A DNA stretch of 64,000 bases from Rhizobium subbaraonis (lineage in GTDB: Bacteria; Pseudomonadota; Alphaproteobacteria; Rhizobiales; Rhizobiaceae). The stretch lies in NCBI RefSeq assembly GCF_900220975.1, contig NZ_OBQD01000006.1, forward strand, positions 186,001-250,000, in the 5' to 3' direction. The position numbers and the translations under genes were made by a program. A model generated the notes under the pieces. The model saw only the letters and a list, made by a program, of their open reading frames with translations, had not been told where the DNA came from and ran no database searches. Shown piece by piece: positions 54,494 through 62,128 of the stretch (positions are counted from its first letter, which is position 1; each line of letters begins with the position of its first letter).

Positions 54494-54514
54494 ATTAACA
54501 ATCATTAACAAATC
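54494..54514 (+). repeat. Tandem repeat ATTAACAA(A)TC
   Basis: ATTAACAATC (54494-54503) is followed directly by ATTAACAAATC (54504-54514) in a very AT-rich stretch between the two YRPLGLKA genes. Two TTAA cores lie six bases apart, close to but not matching the TTAA-N7-TTAA spacing of CtrA boxes. Probably part of the promoter of the 54648 gene. Confidence 0.45.
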
Positions 54515-54647
54515 ATGAACGCAGCAAGTCAAAGATAAATCGAGTTTTCGGCAGAATTTGACCAAGATTATTGGGTACAACCATTCCAACGCCGAGATGA
54601 CCCATCGCTCAACTTAGGCGTAACGGAAATGTTAATGGGAGCAAAGA

Positions 54648-54827
54648 ATGTTTACTGAAGGTGCGAAGCGTTCAACTTCGCCGCGCGACCGCAAGACGGA
54701 AAAGCTCGAGGACCAGTACAGGCCGCTGGGCCTGAAGGCCGTGCTTGCCGCAGCGAGCCAGCGCAAACCGCAGGGCAACAAGAACAAGGGCGAACTGCCA
54801 GCAGGCCTCAAGCACATGGAAGCGTGA
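54648..54827 (+). CDS. Small protein with YRPLGLKA motif, copy 2
   Basis: A 59-residue basic protein paralogous to the one at 54293. LEDQYRPLGLKAVLAAASQ (about residues 21-39) aligns residue for residue with the first copy. The N-terminus is Lys/Arg/Ser-rich and the tail KPQGNKNKGELPAGLKHMEA is also basic. GGGAGCAAAGA precedes the ATG. A 10-base-pair hairpin follows its stop. The high charge suggests nucleic-acid or ribosome binding, but this is only inference. Confidence 0.72.
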   Translation: MFTEGAKRSTSPRDRKTEKLEDQYRPLGLKAVLAAASQRKPQGNKNKGELPAGLKHMEA

Positions 54828-54846
54828 AGGCGGACCTGAGAGGGAG

Positions 54847-54879
54847 AGACCGCGCGGAGCTACCGGTTCCGCGCGGTTT
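54847..54879 (+). terminator. Terminator-like hairpin after the second small gene
   Basis: ACCGCGCGGA (54849-54858) pairs perfectly with TCCGCGCGGT (54868-54877) and is followed by only TT. It lies about 20 bases after the small-gene stop. The short T run makes it a weak intrinsic terminator. Confidence 0.6.
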
Positions 54880-54953
54880 ACCCGGTGCCGGCACGCGGCC
54901 CCTCACACACGGCCACTCAAGAGCGGCGCGTTTGCGCTCCAGCCAGTGAAAAT

Positions 54954-55724
54954 CTAAAGCAGCGAGAGCTGGCCGTCGTCATCGTCGGCCAGTTTTGCTT
55001 TCGGCGGCGGAAGCGGGGCCGCTTCCTCTACACGCGACTGGATATCCGGATCCGTATTCGCGACCTTGTTGACGCGGTCCGAAACCGGAACAGCCTCGAA
55101 GAAATCGTCCTCGACGGCCGCAAACAGATCGGCGACGTCCCGCGGCTCCTGCGTCTTGCAGTCGAGCCAGCGAGAAAAATCCTCCTGCCTGATGACGACG
55201 GGCATGCGGTCGTGAATGCGGCCGATGGCACCATTGGCGGCCGTCGTGAGGATGGCGCCGGTATCGACCTCCGAACCATCGGCGGAAGACCAGGTCTCCA
55301 TCAGCCCGGCAAAGGCGACCAGGCTGCCCTTGCGCGGACGGATCCAGTAGGCCTGCGACTTTTCCTTGGCCCCCTTGGGCGGTCTGCGCCACTCGTAAAA
55401 GCCGGTGGCGGGCACGAGGATGCGGCGATGGCGCATGGCGGCGCGGAAGGATGCCTTGCCGATCGCGGTTTCGGCACGGGCATTGATCAGAAGAGGAAAT
55501 TCGCGCGGATCCTTGACCCAGGACGGCGTAAAGCCCCACCGCACCAGCATGGCCTTGCGTTCCGGCAGGTTGCTGCCCGCCTGCTGCCGCTCCCCCGCCA
55601 CCACGATCAGGATCGGCTGGGTCGGCGCGATATTGTAGCGCGGCGGAAACTCCTCCACCTCGACGACGTCAAGAAACTCCTTCAGCCGCGCGGAAGGCTC
55701 CGTCAAAGCAAATCGTCCGCACAT
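54954..55724 (-). CDS. SOS-response-associated peptidase (SRAP/YedK family)
   Basis: A 256-residue HMCES/YedK-type protein. The N-terminal MCGRFALTEPS exposes Cys2, which crosslinks to abasic sites in single-stranded DNA. YNIAPTQPILIV, the AKGAKEKSQAYWIRP region and IGRIHDRMPVVI (His) complete the active site. The start at MCGRF is required by the mechanism, so the five extra upstream codons are not used. It is divergent from a NUDIX gene; I see no LexA-type box between them. Confidence 0.93.
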   Translation of the reverse strand: MCGRFALTEPSARLKEFLDVVEVEEFPPRYNIAPTQPILIVVAGERQQAGSNLPERKAMLVRWGFTPSWVKDPREFPLLINARAETAIGKASFRAAMRHRRILVPATGFYEWRRPPKGAKEKSQAYWIRPRKGSLVAFAGLMETWSSADGSEVDTGAILTTAANGAIGRIHDRMPVVIRQEDFSRWLDCKTQEPRDVADLFAAVEDDFFEAVPVSDRVNKVANTDPDIQSRVEEAAPLPPPKAKLADDDDGQLSLL

Positions 55725-55894
55725 GATGGCCGCCTCCAAGTCATAGGTGCCTCGTCATGAAAGCCGGCACACGCATCATTCGAGATAGACGGCCAAGCTT
55801 GCGTTTTCAACGCACGGCTTCGGCTTGCCGGAGGATCTATGGATCAATCCGCGCCGAACACCTATAAAGAGCCGATGAAGAATCGGAACTGCCG

Positions 55895-56338
55895 ATGACA
55901 GCCCAAGCTGCCTCCTCTGCCATTCTCGAACGCGACGGGCGCTACCTGCTGGTGCTGAGGCGAAATCCGCCTGCAGCCGACATGTATGCGTTTCCGGGCG
56001 GGCGGGCGGAGCCGGGCGAGACGCCCGAAGAGACGGCGCTGCGCGAATTTGCCGAGGAAACCGGCATCCTCGCCCGTCATCCGAGGCTCTACGCCACCTA
56101 CGACCTCGACAGCAGGTCGACCGGCAGCCACTACTTCCTGTCCGTCTTCCGGGTCGAGGCCGATCGCAAGGCGATCGCAGTCGCCGCCGACGATGCGGCG
56201 GACCTCGGCTGGTTTACCGCAGCCGAAATCGACAGCCTGCCGGCACCAGAGAGCGTGCGTGACTGCATCCGCCGGCTCGAAGCCGATCGCGGCCGGAGCG
56301 ACATGCTGCCACCGCGCCACGTCAGCGGCTTGAGGTGA
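55895..56338 (+). CDS. NUDIX hydrolase
   Basis: A 147-residue hydrolase of nucleoside diphosphate derivatives. The NUDIX box is complete around residues 35-58 (GETPEETALREFAEETG core, with the REFAEE glutamates for metal binding). SSAILERDGRYLLVLRRNPP is the first strand region. The specific substrate is unknown. The stop overlaps the next gene region (GTGA), so the two are coupled. Confidence 0.92.
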   Translation: MTAQAASSAILERDGRYLLVLRRNPPAADMYAFPGGRAEPGETPEETALREFAEETGILARHPRLYATYDLDSRSTGSHYFLSVFRVEADRKAIAVAADDAADLGWFTAAEIDSLPAPESVRDCIRRLEADRGRSDMLPPRHVSGLR

Positions 56339-56343
56339 CGCGC

Positions 56344-56772
56344 ATGCTGCCTATCGCCCGCCTTGCTTTCATGGTCACTTTCGCGGCCGCCTCCCCGGCC
56401 GCTGCGCAAACGGCCGCACCGGCAGCCCCCGCAACGACAACCGCGGCGCCACCTGCCGAGAACAAGCCCGCCCTCTATGACGGGCGGCTGGAGCGGCTGT
56501 CGGAAATCCTCGGAGCGGTCCACTACCTGCGCAACCTGTGCCTCAAGGATGGCGAGGACAACTGGCGCAAGGCGATGGAGGACCTGATTTCGATGGAGGC
56601 CGGAAGCGAAGCTTTTCGGAAAGAACGCCTGACGGCGGCATTCAACCGGGGATATCGCTCGTTTGCCTCGGTCTATTCCTCTTGCACGGATCAGGCAGTT
56701 GTCGCAGAAGAACGCTACCGTATCGAAGGTGCAACACTTGCGACAGAAATTACCGCGCGATTCGGAAATTAG
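56344..56772 (+). CDS. TIGR02301-family periplasmic protein
   Basis: A 142-residue protein with a signal peptide (about 1-22, LPIARLAFMVTFAAASPAAA), an Ala/Thr/Pro linker and the conserved core. YDGRLERLSEILGAVHYLRNLC, W..AMEDLISME and FNRGYRSFASVYSSCT recall the TIGR02301 family of Rhizobiales. Function unknown. GAGGTG lies six bases before the ATG at 56344; a GTG start at 56335 overlapping the NUDIX stop is the alternative. Confidence 0.82.
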   Translation: MLPIARLAFMVTFAAASPAAAQTAAPAAPATTTAAPPAENKPALYDGRLERLSEILGAVHYLRNLCLKDGEDNWRKAMEDLISMEAGSEAFRKERLTAAFNRGYRSFASVYSSCTDQAVVAEERYRIEGATLATEITARFGN

Positions 56773-56855
56773 AGGATAATTAACCTCTTTTCTGCCGCAC
56801 CCGTGTCGTTTTGATAAAAGGCTGCTAAGCTTGTTAACAGTCTGGTAAAGAGTAG

Positions 56856-57134
56856 ATGCCTCGCATGGATCACATGATGGAACCAAGCCTCAACGATATC
56901 GACGAGATGATCGTACACGAGAAGATGCAGGCCGCGCTGGAATACCAGAACGAGGCCTGGGCTGACGGCATGGCCGATGGCATCGAGCCGGAGATCATCG
57001 CCGACGCTGCGATCGCGCTCGCCATGCGCGAAACGATTCGCCTCCTGGGCGAAGACGGCGCCGATGCCATGCTGACGTCCCTGCGCGAGCGCATGCTCGC
57101 CGGAGAGTTTTCCCCGGAACGGACGCTTCAATAA
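56856..57134 (+). CDS. Small acidic protein, function unknown
   Basis: A 92-residue, Glu/Asp/Ala/Met-rich helical protein with no signal peptide or membrane segment (SLNDIDEMIVHEKMQAALEY near the start). No family is recognised. Three in-frame methionines near the start make it uncertain. TTAA-N7-GTAA (56834-56848) upstream is one base off a CtrA-type box. It may be cotranscribed with the secreted protein that starts 17 bases later. Confidence 0.6.
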   Translation: MPRMDHMMEPSLNDIDEMIVHEKMQAALEYQNEAWADGMADGIEPEIIADAAIALAMRETIRLLGEDGADAMLTSLRERMLAGEFSPERTLQ

Positions 57135-57151
57135 AGCGGAAAGACCAGGAA

Positions 57152-57934
57152 ATGCCCAGCTTGTCCGACCGCATCAGGCTGCTTCGCGGCAGCGTGTTCG
57201 CCGTCTCGCTTTCCCTGGCGGTAGCCGGCGCCTTCGGTACAAATGCGTTCGCACTCAGCGAGTTGCAGCAGATTCCCGGCCAACCGCCACAGCAACAGCA
57301 GTCGGAGCAGCCAGCGTCCGACCAGCCGCCGGCCGAGGCCGAACCGGAAGCAGAACAGAGCGAACCGCTTCAGTTGCCCATGCCGGATCCGCTGATAAGG
57401 CGCGATGCGACAACGACGGACACGGCAGAACCTCCCGAAGAGAAGCAGGCAACGCAGCCTGAAACGCCGGTCGAGGTCATTTACGACATCGAGAAGGTGC
57501 CAGAGCCGGTCCGGCGCATGCGCGAACTGATCGTCGAGGCAGCAGCATCGGGCGATATCGAACGGCTGCGCCCGCTCCTCGGCAAGGGACCGACGCAGAC
57601 CCAGGTCTCGGTGGTGGACGGCGACAGCGATCCGGTGACCACGTTGCGCGGACTGTCGGGCGATTCGGAAGGGATCGAGATCCTCGCCATCCTGCTCGAC
57701 GTGCTGGCGACCGGGTTCGTGCGCGTCGATGCCGGCACGCCCAACGAGACCTATGTCTGGCCATACTTCGTCGAGAAATCGCTGGACACGCTCTCACCGC
57801 CGGAAAAGGTGGAACTGCTGCGCATCGTGACTGCAGGCGATTTCGCCGACATGCAGGAATTTGGCGGCTACAATTTCTATAGGGCCGGCATTTCGCCTGA
57901 TGGCCAGTGGAAGTTCTTCGTCGCGGGCGACTGA
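57152..57934 (+). CDS. Secreted protein of unknown function
   Basis: A 260-residue exported protein. The signal peptide spans about residues 1-35 (SVFAVSLSLAVAGAFGTNAFA). A disordered Gln/Pro/Glu linker follows (about 42-110). The globular C-terminal domain (about 115-260) includes VPEPVRRMRELIVEAAASGD and TYVWPYFVEKSLDTLSP. It resembles conserved hypothetical Rhizobiales proteins; no catalytic motif is visible. It follows the 92-residue gene closely. Confidence 0.75.
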   Translation: MPSLSDRIRLLRGSVFAVSLSLAVAGAFGTNAFALSELQQIPGQPPQQQQSEQPASDQPPAEAEPEAEQSEPLQLPMPDPLIRRDATTTDTAEPPEEKQATQPETPVEVIYDIEKVPEPVRRMRELIVEAAASGDIERLRPLLGKGPTQTQVSVVDGDSDPVTTLRGLSGDSEGIEILAILLDVLATGFVRVDAGTPNETYVWPYFVEKSLDTLSPPEKVELLRIVTAGDFADMQEFGGYNFYRAGISPDGQWKFFVAGD

Positions 57935-58063
57935 TTTCCATCATCCCGCTTCCTCCGGTCGCCGGCAGGCGCCCCGCGGGACTTGCACAGCCGGGTCCGG
58001 CGTTCTACCTCTGTTTCCAAAGACAGCCCCCGGCGCAATCCCTGCGCCGCCTGACCATTGGAC

Positions 58064-58912
58064 ATGACCATGCCTGCCGTCACGCTCACCGGACGCGCCT
58101 ATATCGCCATCGCCGGCGCCGATGCAGAAGAATTGCTGCAAGGACTCATCACCACCGACCTGCCCTCCCTGCCGGCAGGCGAGGCGCGCGCAGGCGCGCT
58201 CTTGACCCCACAGGGCAAGATCCTTTTCGACTTCCTGGTCAGCCGCTCCCCTGCCGGCGGCTTCGTGCTGGAGACGACGCAGGAACAGCGCGATTCGCTC
58301 GTCAAGCGGCTGACCATGTACAAGCTGCGCGCCGCCGTCACCATCGAGGCGCTGGACGAGACGCACACGACCGTAAGCTGGAATGAGGGCGGCGAAGGCC
58401 TCGTCGACGGTCGTTTCGCAGCGGCCGGCGTGCGGGTGCTGCGCAGGCTCGGCGATGGCGGCGAGGAGACGGTCGCTGCCTACGACGCGTTGCGAATCGC
58501 CTCCGGCATCGTCGAATCGGGCTCGGACTACCCGCTATCCGACGCATTTCCGCATGATGTTCTGCTCGATCTCTCCGGCGGGCTGTCGTTCCGCAAGGGG
58601 TGCTATGTCGGCCAGGAAGTCGTATCGCGGATGCAGCACCGCAGCACGGCAAGGCGTCGGCCGGTAATCGTGCAGGCCGATACGGCGCTGCCGCCGGCGG
58701 GCACTCCGATCAGCGCCGAAGGCAAGCCGATCGGCACGCTCGGCACCGTCTCCGGCCGCGACGGCCTTGCTATCATCCGCATCGACCGCGCCGCCGACGC
58801 CCTGCGCGCGGGTGCGGCAATCCTTGCCGGCGACGTCGCGATAAGCGTTCGCCTGCCGGAATGGACCGGGCTCGCCTTTGCGCAAGACAGCGCCGAGGCG
58901 CCGGCGCAATGA
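58064..58912 (+). CDS. ygfZ: Folate-binding protein YgfZ (iron-sulfur cluster maintenance)
   Basis: A 282-residue GcvT-like protein. The diagnostic KGCYVGQEVVSRMQHR (about residues 181-196) contains the cysteine of YgfZ/IBA57 proteins. LQGLITTDLPSL and GALLTPQGKILFDFLVSR are N-terminal folate-domain features. It supports repair or maturation of iron-sulfur enzymes using tetrahydrofolate. It is the first of four genes joined by ATGA overlaps (58909, 59538, 60086). ATG 58064 or 58070 could start it. Confidence 0.92.
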   Translation: MTMPAVTLTGRAYIAIAGADAEELLQGLITTDLPSLPAGEARAGALLTPQGKILFDFLVSRSPAGGFVLETTQEQRDSLVKRLTMYKLRAAVTIEALDETHTTVSWNEGGEGLVDGRFAAAGVRVLRRLGDGGEETVAAYDALRIASGIVESGSDYPLSDAFPHDVLLDLSGGLSFRKGCYVGQEVVSRMQHRSTARRRPVIVQADTALPPAGTPISAEGKPIGTLGTVSGRDGLAIIRIDRAADALRAGAAILAGDVAISVRLPEWTGLAFAQDSAEAPAQ

Positions 58913-59541
58913 GCGGCACGGCACGGCCGAGGACCGAGCCTCGGGCCTGGCAGCGGATGCTTTCCGGCCGCAGGCTCGATCTGCTCAATCCTTCACCACT
59001 CGACGTCGAACTGTCCGACATCGCGCATGGGCTCGCCCGCGTCGCGCGCTGGAACGGACAGACCTCGGGCGATCATGCCTTCTCCGTCGCCCAGCATTCC
59101 CTGATCGTCGAAACCATCTTCCGGCAGCTAAACCGTTGCGGGCCGGAGGAGTGCCTGATGGCACTGCTGCACGACGCGCCGGAATACGTGATCGGCGACA
59201 TGATCTCTCCCTTCAAGGCGGTCGTCGGCGGTGGCTACAAGACTGTGGAGAAGCGGCTCGAGGCGGCGGTGCAACTGCGCTTCGGCCTGCCGGCGGAAAC
59301 GCCGCGGTCGCTGAAGGACAAGATCAAGAAGGCCGATCGCATCGCTGCCTTCTTCGAAGCCACGGAACTTGCCGGCTTTTCCCGCGCGGAGGCAGCAAAG
59401 TTCTTCGGCGAGCCGCGCGGCGTCACCGTCGAAATGCTGATGATCGCTCCGGTGCCGGCGGTCGAGGCGCAGCGGCTCTTTGCCGCGCGCTTCGAGGCGC
59501 TGGAAGCCGAACGGGCCGGTGCACGGGAGCGGCGGGCATGA
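58909..59541 (+). CDS. HD-domain hydrolase (YfbR-like)
   Basis: A 210-residue HD phosphohydrolase. The metal site is visible as H in SGDHAFSVAQHSLIVE, HD in ALLHDAPEYVIGDM, and D in KIKKADRIAAFFEA. YfbR-like members remove phosphate from deoxynucleoside or other nucleoside monophosphates; the substrate is not known here. The start overlaps the ygfZ stop and its stop overlaps the phosphatase start, both ATGA. Confidence 0.88.
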   Translation: MSGTARPRTEPRAWQRMLSGRRLDLLNPSPLDVELSDIAHGLARVARWNGQTSGDHAFSVAQHSLIVETIFRQLNRCGPEECLMALLHDAPEYVIGDMISPFKAVVGGGYKTVEKRLEAAVQLRFGLPAETPRSLKDKIKKADRIAAFFEATELAGFSRAEAAKFFGEPRGVTVEMLMIAPVPAVEAQRLFAARFEALEAERAGARERRA

Positions 59542-60089
59542 CCTCGATCGTCGTCGCGCCGCTGTCGCGGATCGCCGAGATGGCCGTGCGCAACCGCTGC
59601 CGGGAGATGATCAGCCTGGTGGCGCCGAAGCAGGATTTTCACCGCCCTGCCGTGATCAATCCTGCCCGCCACCTTCTTCTCGGCGTCAACGACATCGCCT
59701 TTGCCGGTACGGGCGCGCTGGTCGCCCCGCAGGAGGCGCATGTGGAGGCGGTGATTGCCTTTGCCCGCGCGTGGGATCGCGCAGCACCCCTTCTGGTGCA
59801 TTGCATGATGGGGGTCTCGCGCTCGCCGGCCGCAGCACTGATCGCAGCCCTTGCCGTGGAGCCGGACCAGGAGGATGACGAACTGGCGCTTCGCTTGCGG
59901 CAGGCTTCGCGACAGGCGACGCCCAACAGCCGGATCGTGGCGATCGGCGATCACCTGCTTTCGCGCGACGGAAGGCTGGTGCGGGCCGTCGAGAGGATCG
60001 GTCGCGGCGCGGACTATGCGGGCGACCAGCCCTTCTCCTTCAGCATCACGCCAGCTTCGCCGCGTGCTCCGGAGCGGACAAACCCATGA
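59538..60089 (+). CDS. Tyrosine/dual-specificity phosphatase family protein
   Basis: A 183-residue protein with the CX5R loop in HCMMGVSRSPAAA (about residues 93-105), where Cys and Arg are the catalytic pair. The conserved aspartate may lie in LLGVNDIAFAG (about 56-66). This small phosphatase family is common in rhizobia, downstream of the HD hydrolase. Substrates may be proteins or small phosphoesters. Coupled by ATGA overlap at both ends. Confidence 0.85.
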   Translation: MTSIVVAPLSRIAEMAVRNRCREMISLVAPKQDFHRPAVINPARHLLLGVNDIAFAGTGALVAPQEAHVEAVIAFARAWDRAAPLLVHCMMGVSRSPAAALIAALAVEPDQEDDELALRLRQASRQATPNSRIVAIGDHLLSRDGRLVRAVERIGRGADYAGDQPFSFSITPASPRAPERTNP

Positions 60090-61054
60090 TCGTACCCGCG
60101 CCATCGCCGCCCGTCGAAATCGGCCTGAATGCGGTGGTGGTGGCGATCTACAACCGCGGGCCGGCCATTCTGGCGGTCGGCGGCAGAGAGGGCGCGCGCG
60201 ACGCCCTGCCCTTCGGCCCGTTCGATCCGACGCGGCACCGCACGTTCGAAACGAGCCTGCGCGCCAGCGTGGAGGCGCAGACGGCGCTGAAGCTCGGCTA
60301 TATCGAACAGCTCTACACCTTCGGCGACCGCGGGCGGCAGAAGGCCCCGAACGAGGCTGCCACGCACATGGTTTCCGTCGGCTATCTCGGACTGACGCGC
60401 ATGGATGCGGAGGCGACGGAACGGCTGGAGGCGGTCGGCGCGCGCTGGCGCGACTGGTACGCCTTCCTGCCCTGGGAGGACTGGCGAAGCGGACGTCCGG
60501 CGCTGCTGGACCAGACGATCATACCCACGCTCAGCGAATGGGCGGAAGCGCCCGGCGGCGACAGCAAGTCACTCCCCGGCCGCAGGACGCGACTGCGCCT
60601 TGCCTTCGGCCTCGACGACTTTCCCTGGGACGAGGAACGCGTGCTGGAGCGCTACGAGTTGCTTTATGAAGCGGGCCTTGCGGGCGAAGCGGTGACCGAC
60701 GGATGGGCCGTCGCCGGCAAGCCTGCGGTCGGCCTTGCCATGCGCCACGACCACCGCCGCATTCTCGCCACGGCGGTCGCGCGGCTGCGGGGAAAGCTGA
60801 AGTACCGGCCGGTGATCTTCGAGCTCATGCCGGCGGAGTTCACGCTGACGGAACTGCAGGCGACGGTAGAGGCGATTTCCGGCCGGCATCTGCACAAGCA
60901 GAATTTTCGCCGCCTGGTCGAGGGGGCCGAACTGGTCGAACCCACGGGCGGCGCGACCGCCGCTACCGGGGGACGCCCCGCCGCCCTGTTCCGCTTCCGC
61001 AGACAGATTCTCGAGGAGCGGCCCGCCCCCGGCCTCAAGGTCGGCGGGCGCTGA
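60086..61054 (+). CDS. nadQ: NAD-biosynthesis regulator, NadQ-like (COG4111)
   Basis: A 322-residue regulator of the NrtR-related type. The N-terminal NUDIX-like domain (about 1-175) lacks a canonical NUDIX box. A C-terminal winged helix (about 230-290) reads YRPVIFELMPAEFTLTELQA then HLHKQNFRRLVEGAELV, closely like the NrtR DNA-binding region. In alphaproteobacteria NadQ is predicted to repress nadABC. Those genes lie 1-3 kb away on the opposite strand, which strongly supports the call. Last gene of the ATGA-coupled four-gene run. Confidence 0.8.
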   Translation: MIVPAPSPPVEIGLNAVVVAIYNRGPAILAVGGREGARDALPFGPFDPTRHRTFETSLRASVEAQTALKLGYIEQLYTFGDRGRQKAPNEAATHMVSVGYLGLTRMDAEATERLEAVGARWRDWYAFLPWEDWRSGRPALLDQTIIPTLSEWAEAPGGDSKSLPGRRTRLRLAFGLDDFPWDEERVLERYELLYEAGLAGEAVTDGWAVAGKPAVGLAMRHDHRRILATAVARLRGKLKYRPVIFELMPAEFTLTELQATVEAISGRHLHKQNFRRLVEGAELVEPTGGATAATGGRPAALFRFRRQILEERPAPGLKVGGR

Positions 61055-61524
61055 ACGGCTCGCCGGACCTCGAGCCGGCGCGCCAGGCCGGGCGCGCAGG
61101 GCGGCGGTCACCATCACCGCAAAACTGATCACGGCGCATCGTCAGCGATATGAGTGGCGGGGGCGCGACTTTCAAGTCGGGCATCGCCTCACAGGATGAA
61201 GTCGGCCTTCACGACGGACAGCGCCCCGTCGAGATGGATGGAGAAATCGGACTTGCCGTCGCCGTCCACGTCCGCGCGCACATAGCTTCGCATAGAAAAA
61301 GTCGAACCCGATCGAGGCCGGCGCCGCGGTAGAAGACATGGGTTGCCTTGCTGTAAGCACTCAAGAAAGCGATTGACCGGGCGGTCAGATTTCAACTCAA
61401 AGCGGTGATCCCTGTCGCAACCCGGTTCCGAAATCAGACTGCAGGCGGCATATCCTCCAATCAGAAGGCACGACAGCGGACTTCGCCAACGTGCCTGCTG
61501 CAAGGCTGGCGCTCAAGGGGCAAT
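61055..61524. other. Intergenic region with gene remnant
   Basis: About 470 bases between nadQ and sodC (convergent). It holds a short GC hairpin CGCCGG...CCGGCG (61061-61080), the RTX/M10 C-terminal remnant (61189-61290, minus strand), and otherwise only weak open frames with no signals. Confidence 0.6.
61189..61290 (-). pseudogene. Remnant of a secreted RTX/M10-type (serralysin C-terminal) protein
   Basis: Read on the minus strand, the last codons give YVRADVDGDGKSDFSIHLDG then ALSVVKADFIL and a stop. This matches the terminal M10-C/type-I-secretion signal end of hemolysin-type calcium-binding proteins, which close with DxDGDG...F.I.L.G....L...DF.L. No RTX nonapeptide array or continuous upstream frame is present, and the residues before YVRADV fall in a frame that does not read sensibly. 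It looks like a deletion-degraded gene end. Confidence 0.6.
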
Positions 61525-62037
61525 CTATCTGATCACGGCGCAGGCCAGACGGTCGCCGGCACCGCCGGCAGGCGAAGTGCGGTTGTCGTCCGATCCGGCA
61601 TGGATGACGATCGCGCGGCCGCGAATGCCGTTCTCGCCGTCGTTCAGCGTGACGGCCGTGTTGAAGACCTGGGCGCGCATCACGCCGTCGTCGCCGACAT
61701 ACTGGTTCGGCATGTCGCCGGCATGCGGACCGTTGGCGGCGAGGAAGCCGTGCTCCTTGTCGTCCGGGTTGAAATGGCCGCCGGCGGATTCGTGCGACGA
61801 GGTCGGGTCGCAGGCCCCTGTTTCGTGAATGTGCAGCGCCACCCATTTGCGCGGCGGCAGGCCGGAGATCTCGATCTCGAACAGCACCCCGCCGGCGCCC
61901 TCTGTCATCGTCGCCCGGCCGGTTTCGCTGCCGCCGAGCCCGAGGAAATCGGCCTGCGCCGTGTTGCTGTCCTGAGCGGTGGCGACCGTTGCAAAAAGTG
62001 CCACGACCGGCAAGGAAAGCCAGAATTTGCAGATCAT
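61525..62037 (-). CDS. sodC: Cu/Zn superoxide dismutase (periplasmic)
   Basis: A 170-residue secreted enzyme disproportionating superoxide. The signal peptide is about residues 1-22 (FWLSLPVVALFATVATA). Metal ligands lie in ALHIHETGACD, SAGGHFNPDD, GPHAGDMPN and VIHAGSDDN. The disulfide cysteines are GAC and LACAVI. I start at MICKFWLS (62037), with GGAAGGACG upstream; MEGRS five codons earlier is possible. It lies 91 bases after the nadC stop on the same strand. Confidence 0.95.
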   Translation of the reverse strand: MICKFWLSLPVVALFATVATAQDSNTAQADFLGLGGSETGRATMTEGAGGVLFEIEISGLPPRKWVALHIHETGACDPTSSHESAGGHFNPDDKEHGFLAANGPHAGDMPNQYVGDDGVMRAQVFNTAVTLNDGENGIRGRAIVIHAGSDDNRTSPAGGAGDRLACAVIR

Positions 62038-62128
62038 CGAACGTCCTTCCATCCAAAATGGTGTCGGGACGTGAACTCTCCCGGCCGTCGCGTGTTCCGG
62101 AAACCCGCGAAAAGACTGGCGGCCAGCC

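Noticed and set aside
54494-54514. TTAA-N6-TTAA considered as a CtrA site
   Set aside because: The spacing is six rather than seven bases; better described as a tandem repeat in an AT-rich promoter.
55725-55894. Searched for a LexA box (GTTC-N7-GTTC or GAAC-N7-GAAC) ahead of the SRAP gene
   Set aside because: Single GAAC elements occur but no correctly spaced pair; only an unrelated TGCGTT/AACGCA hairpin (55800-55814) is seen.
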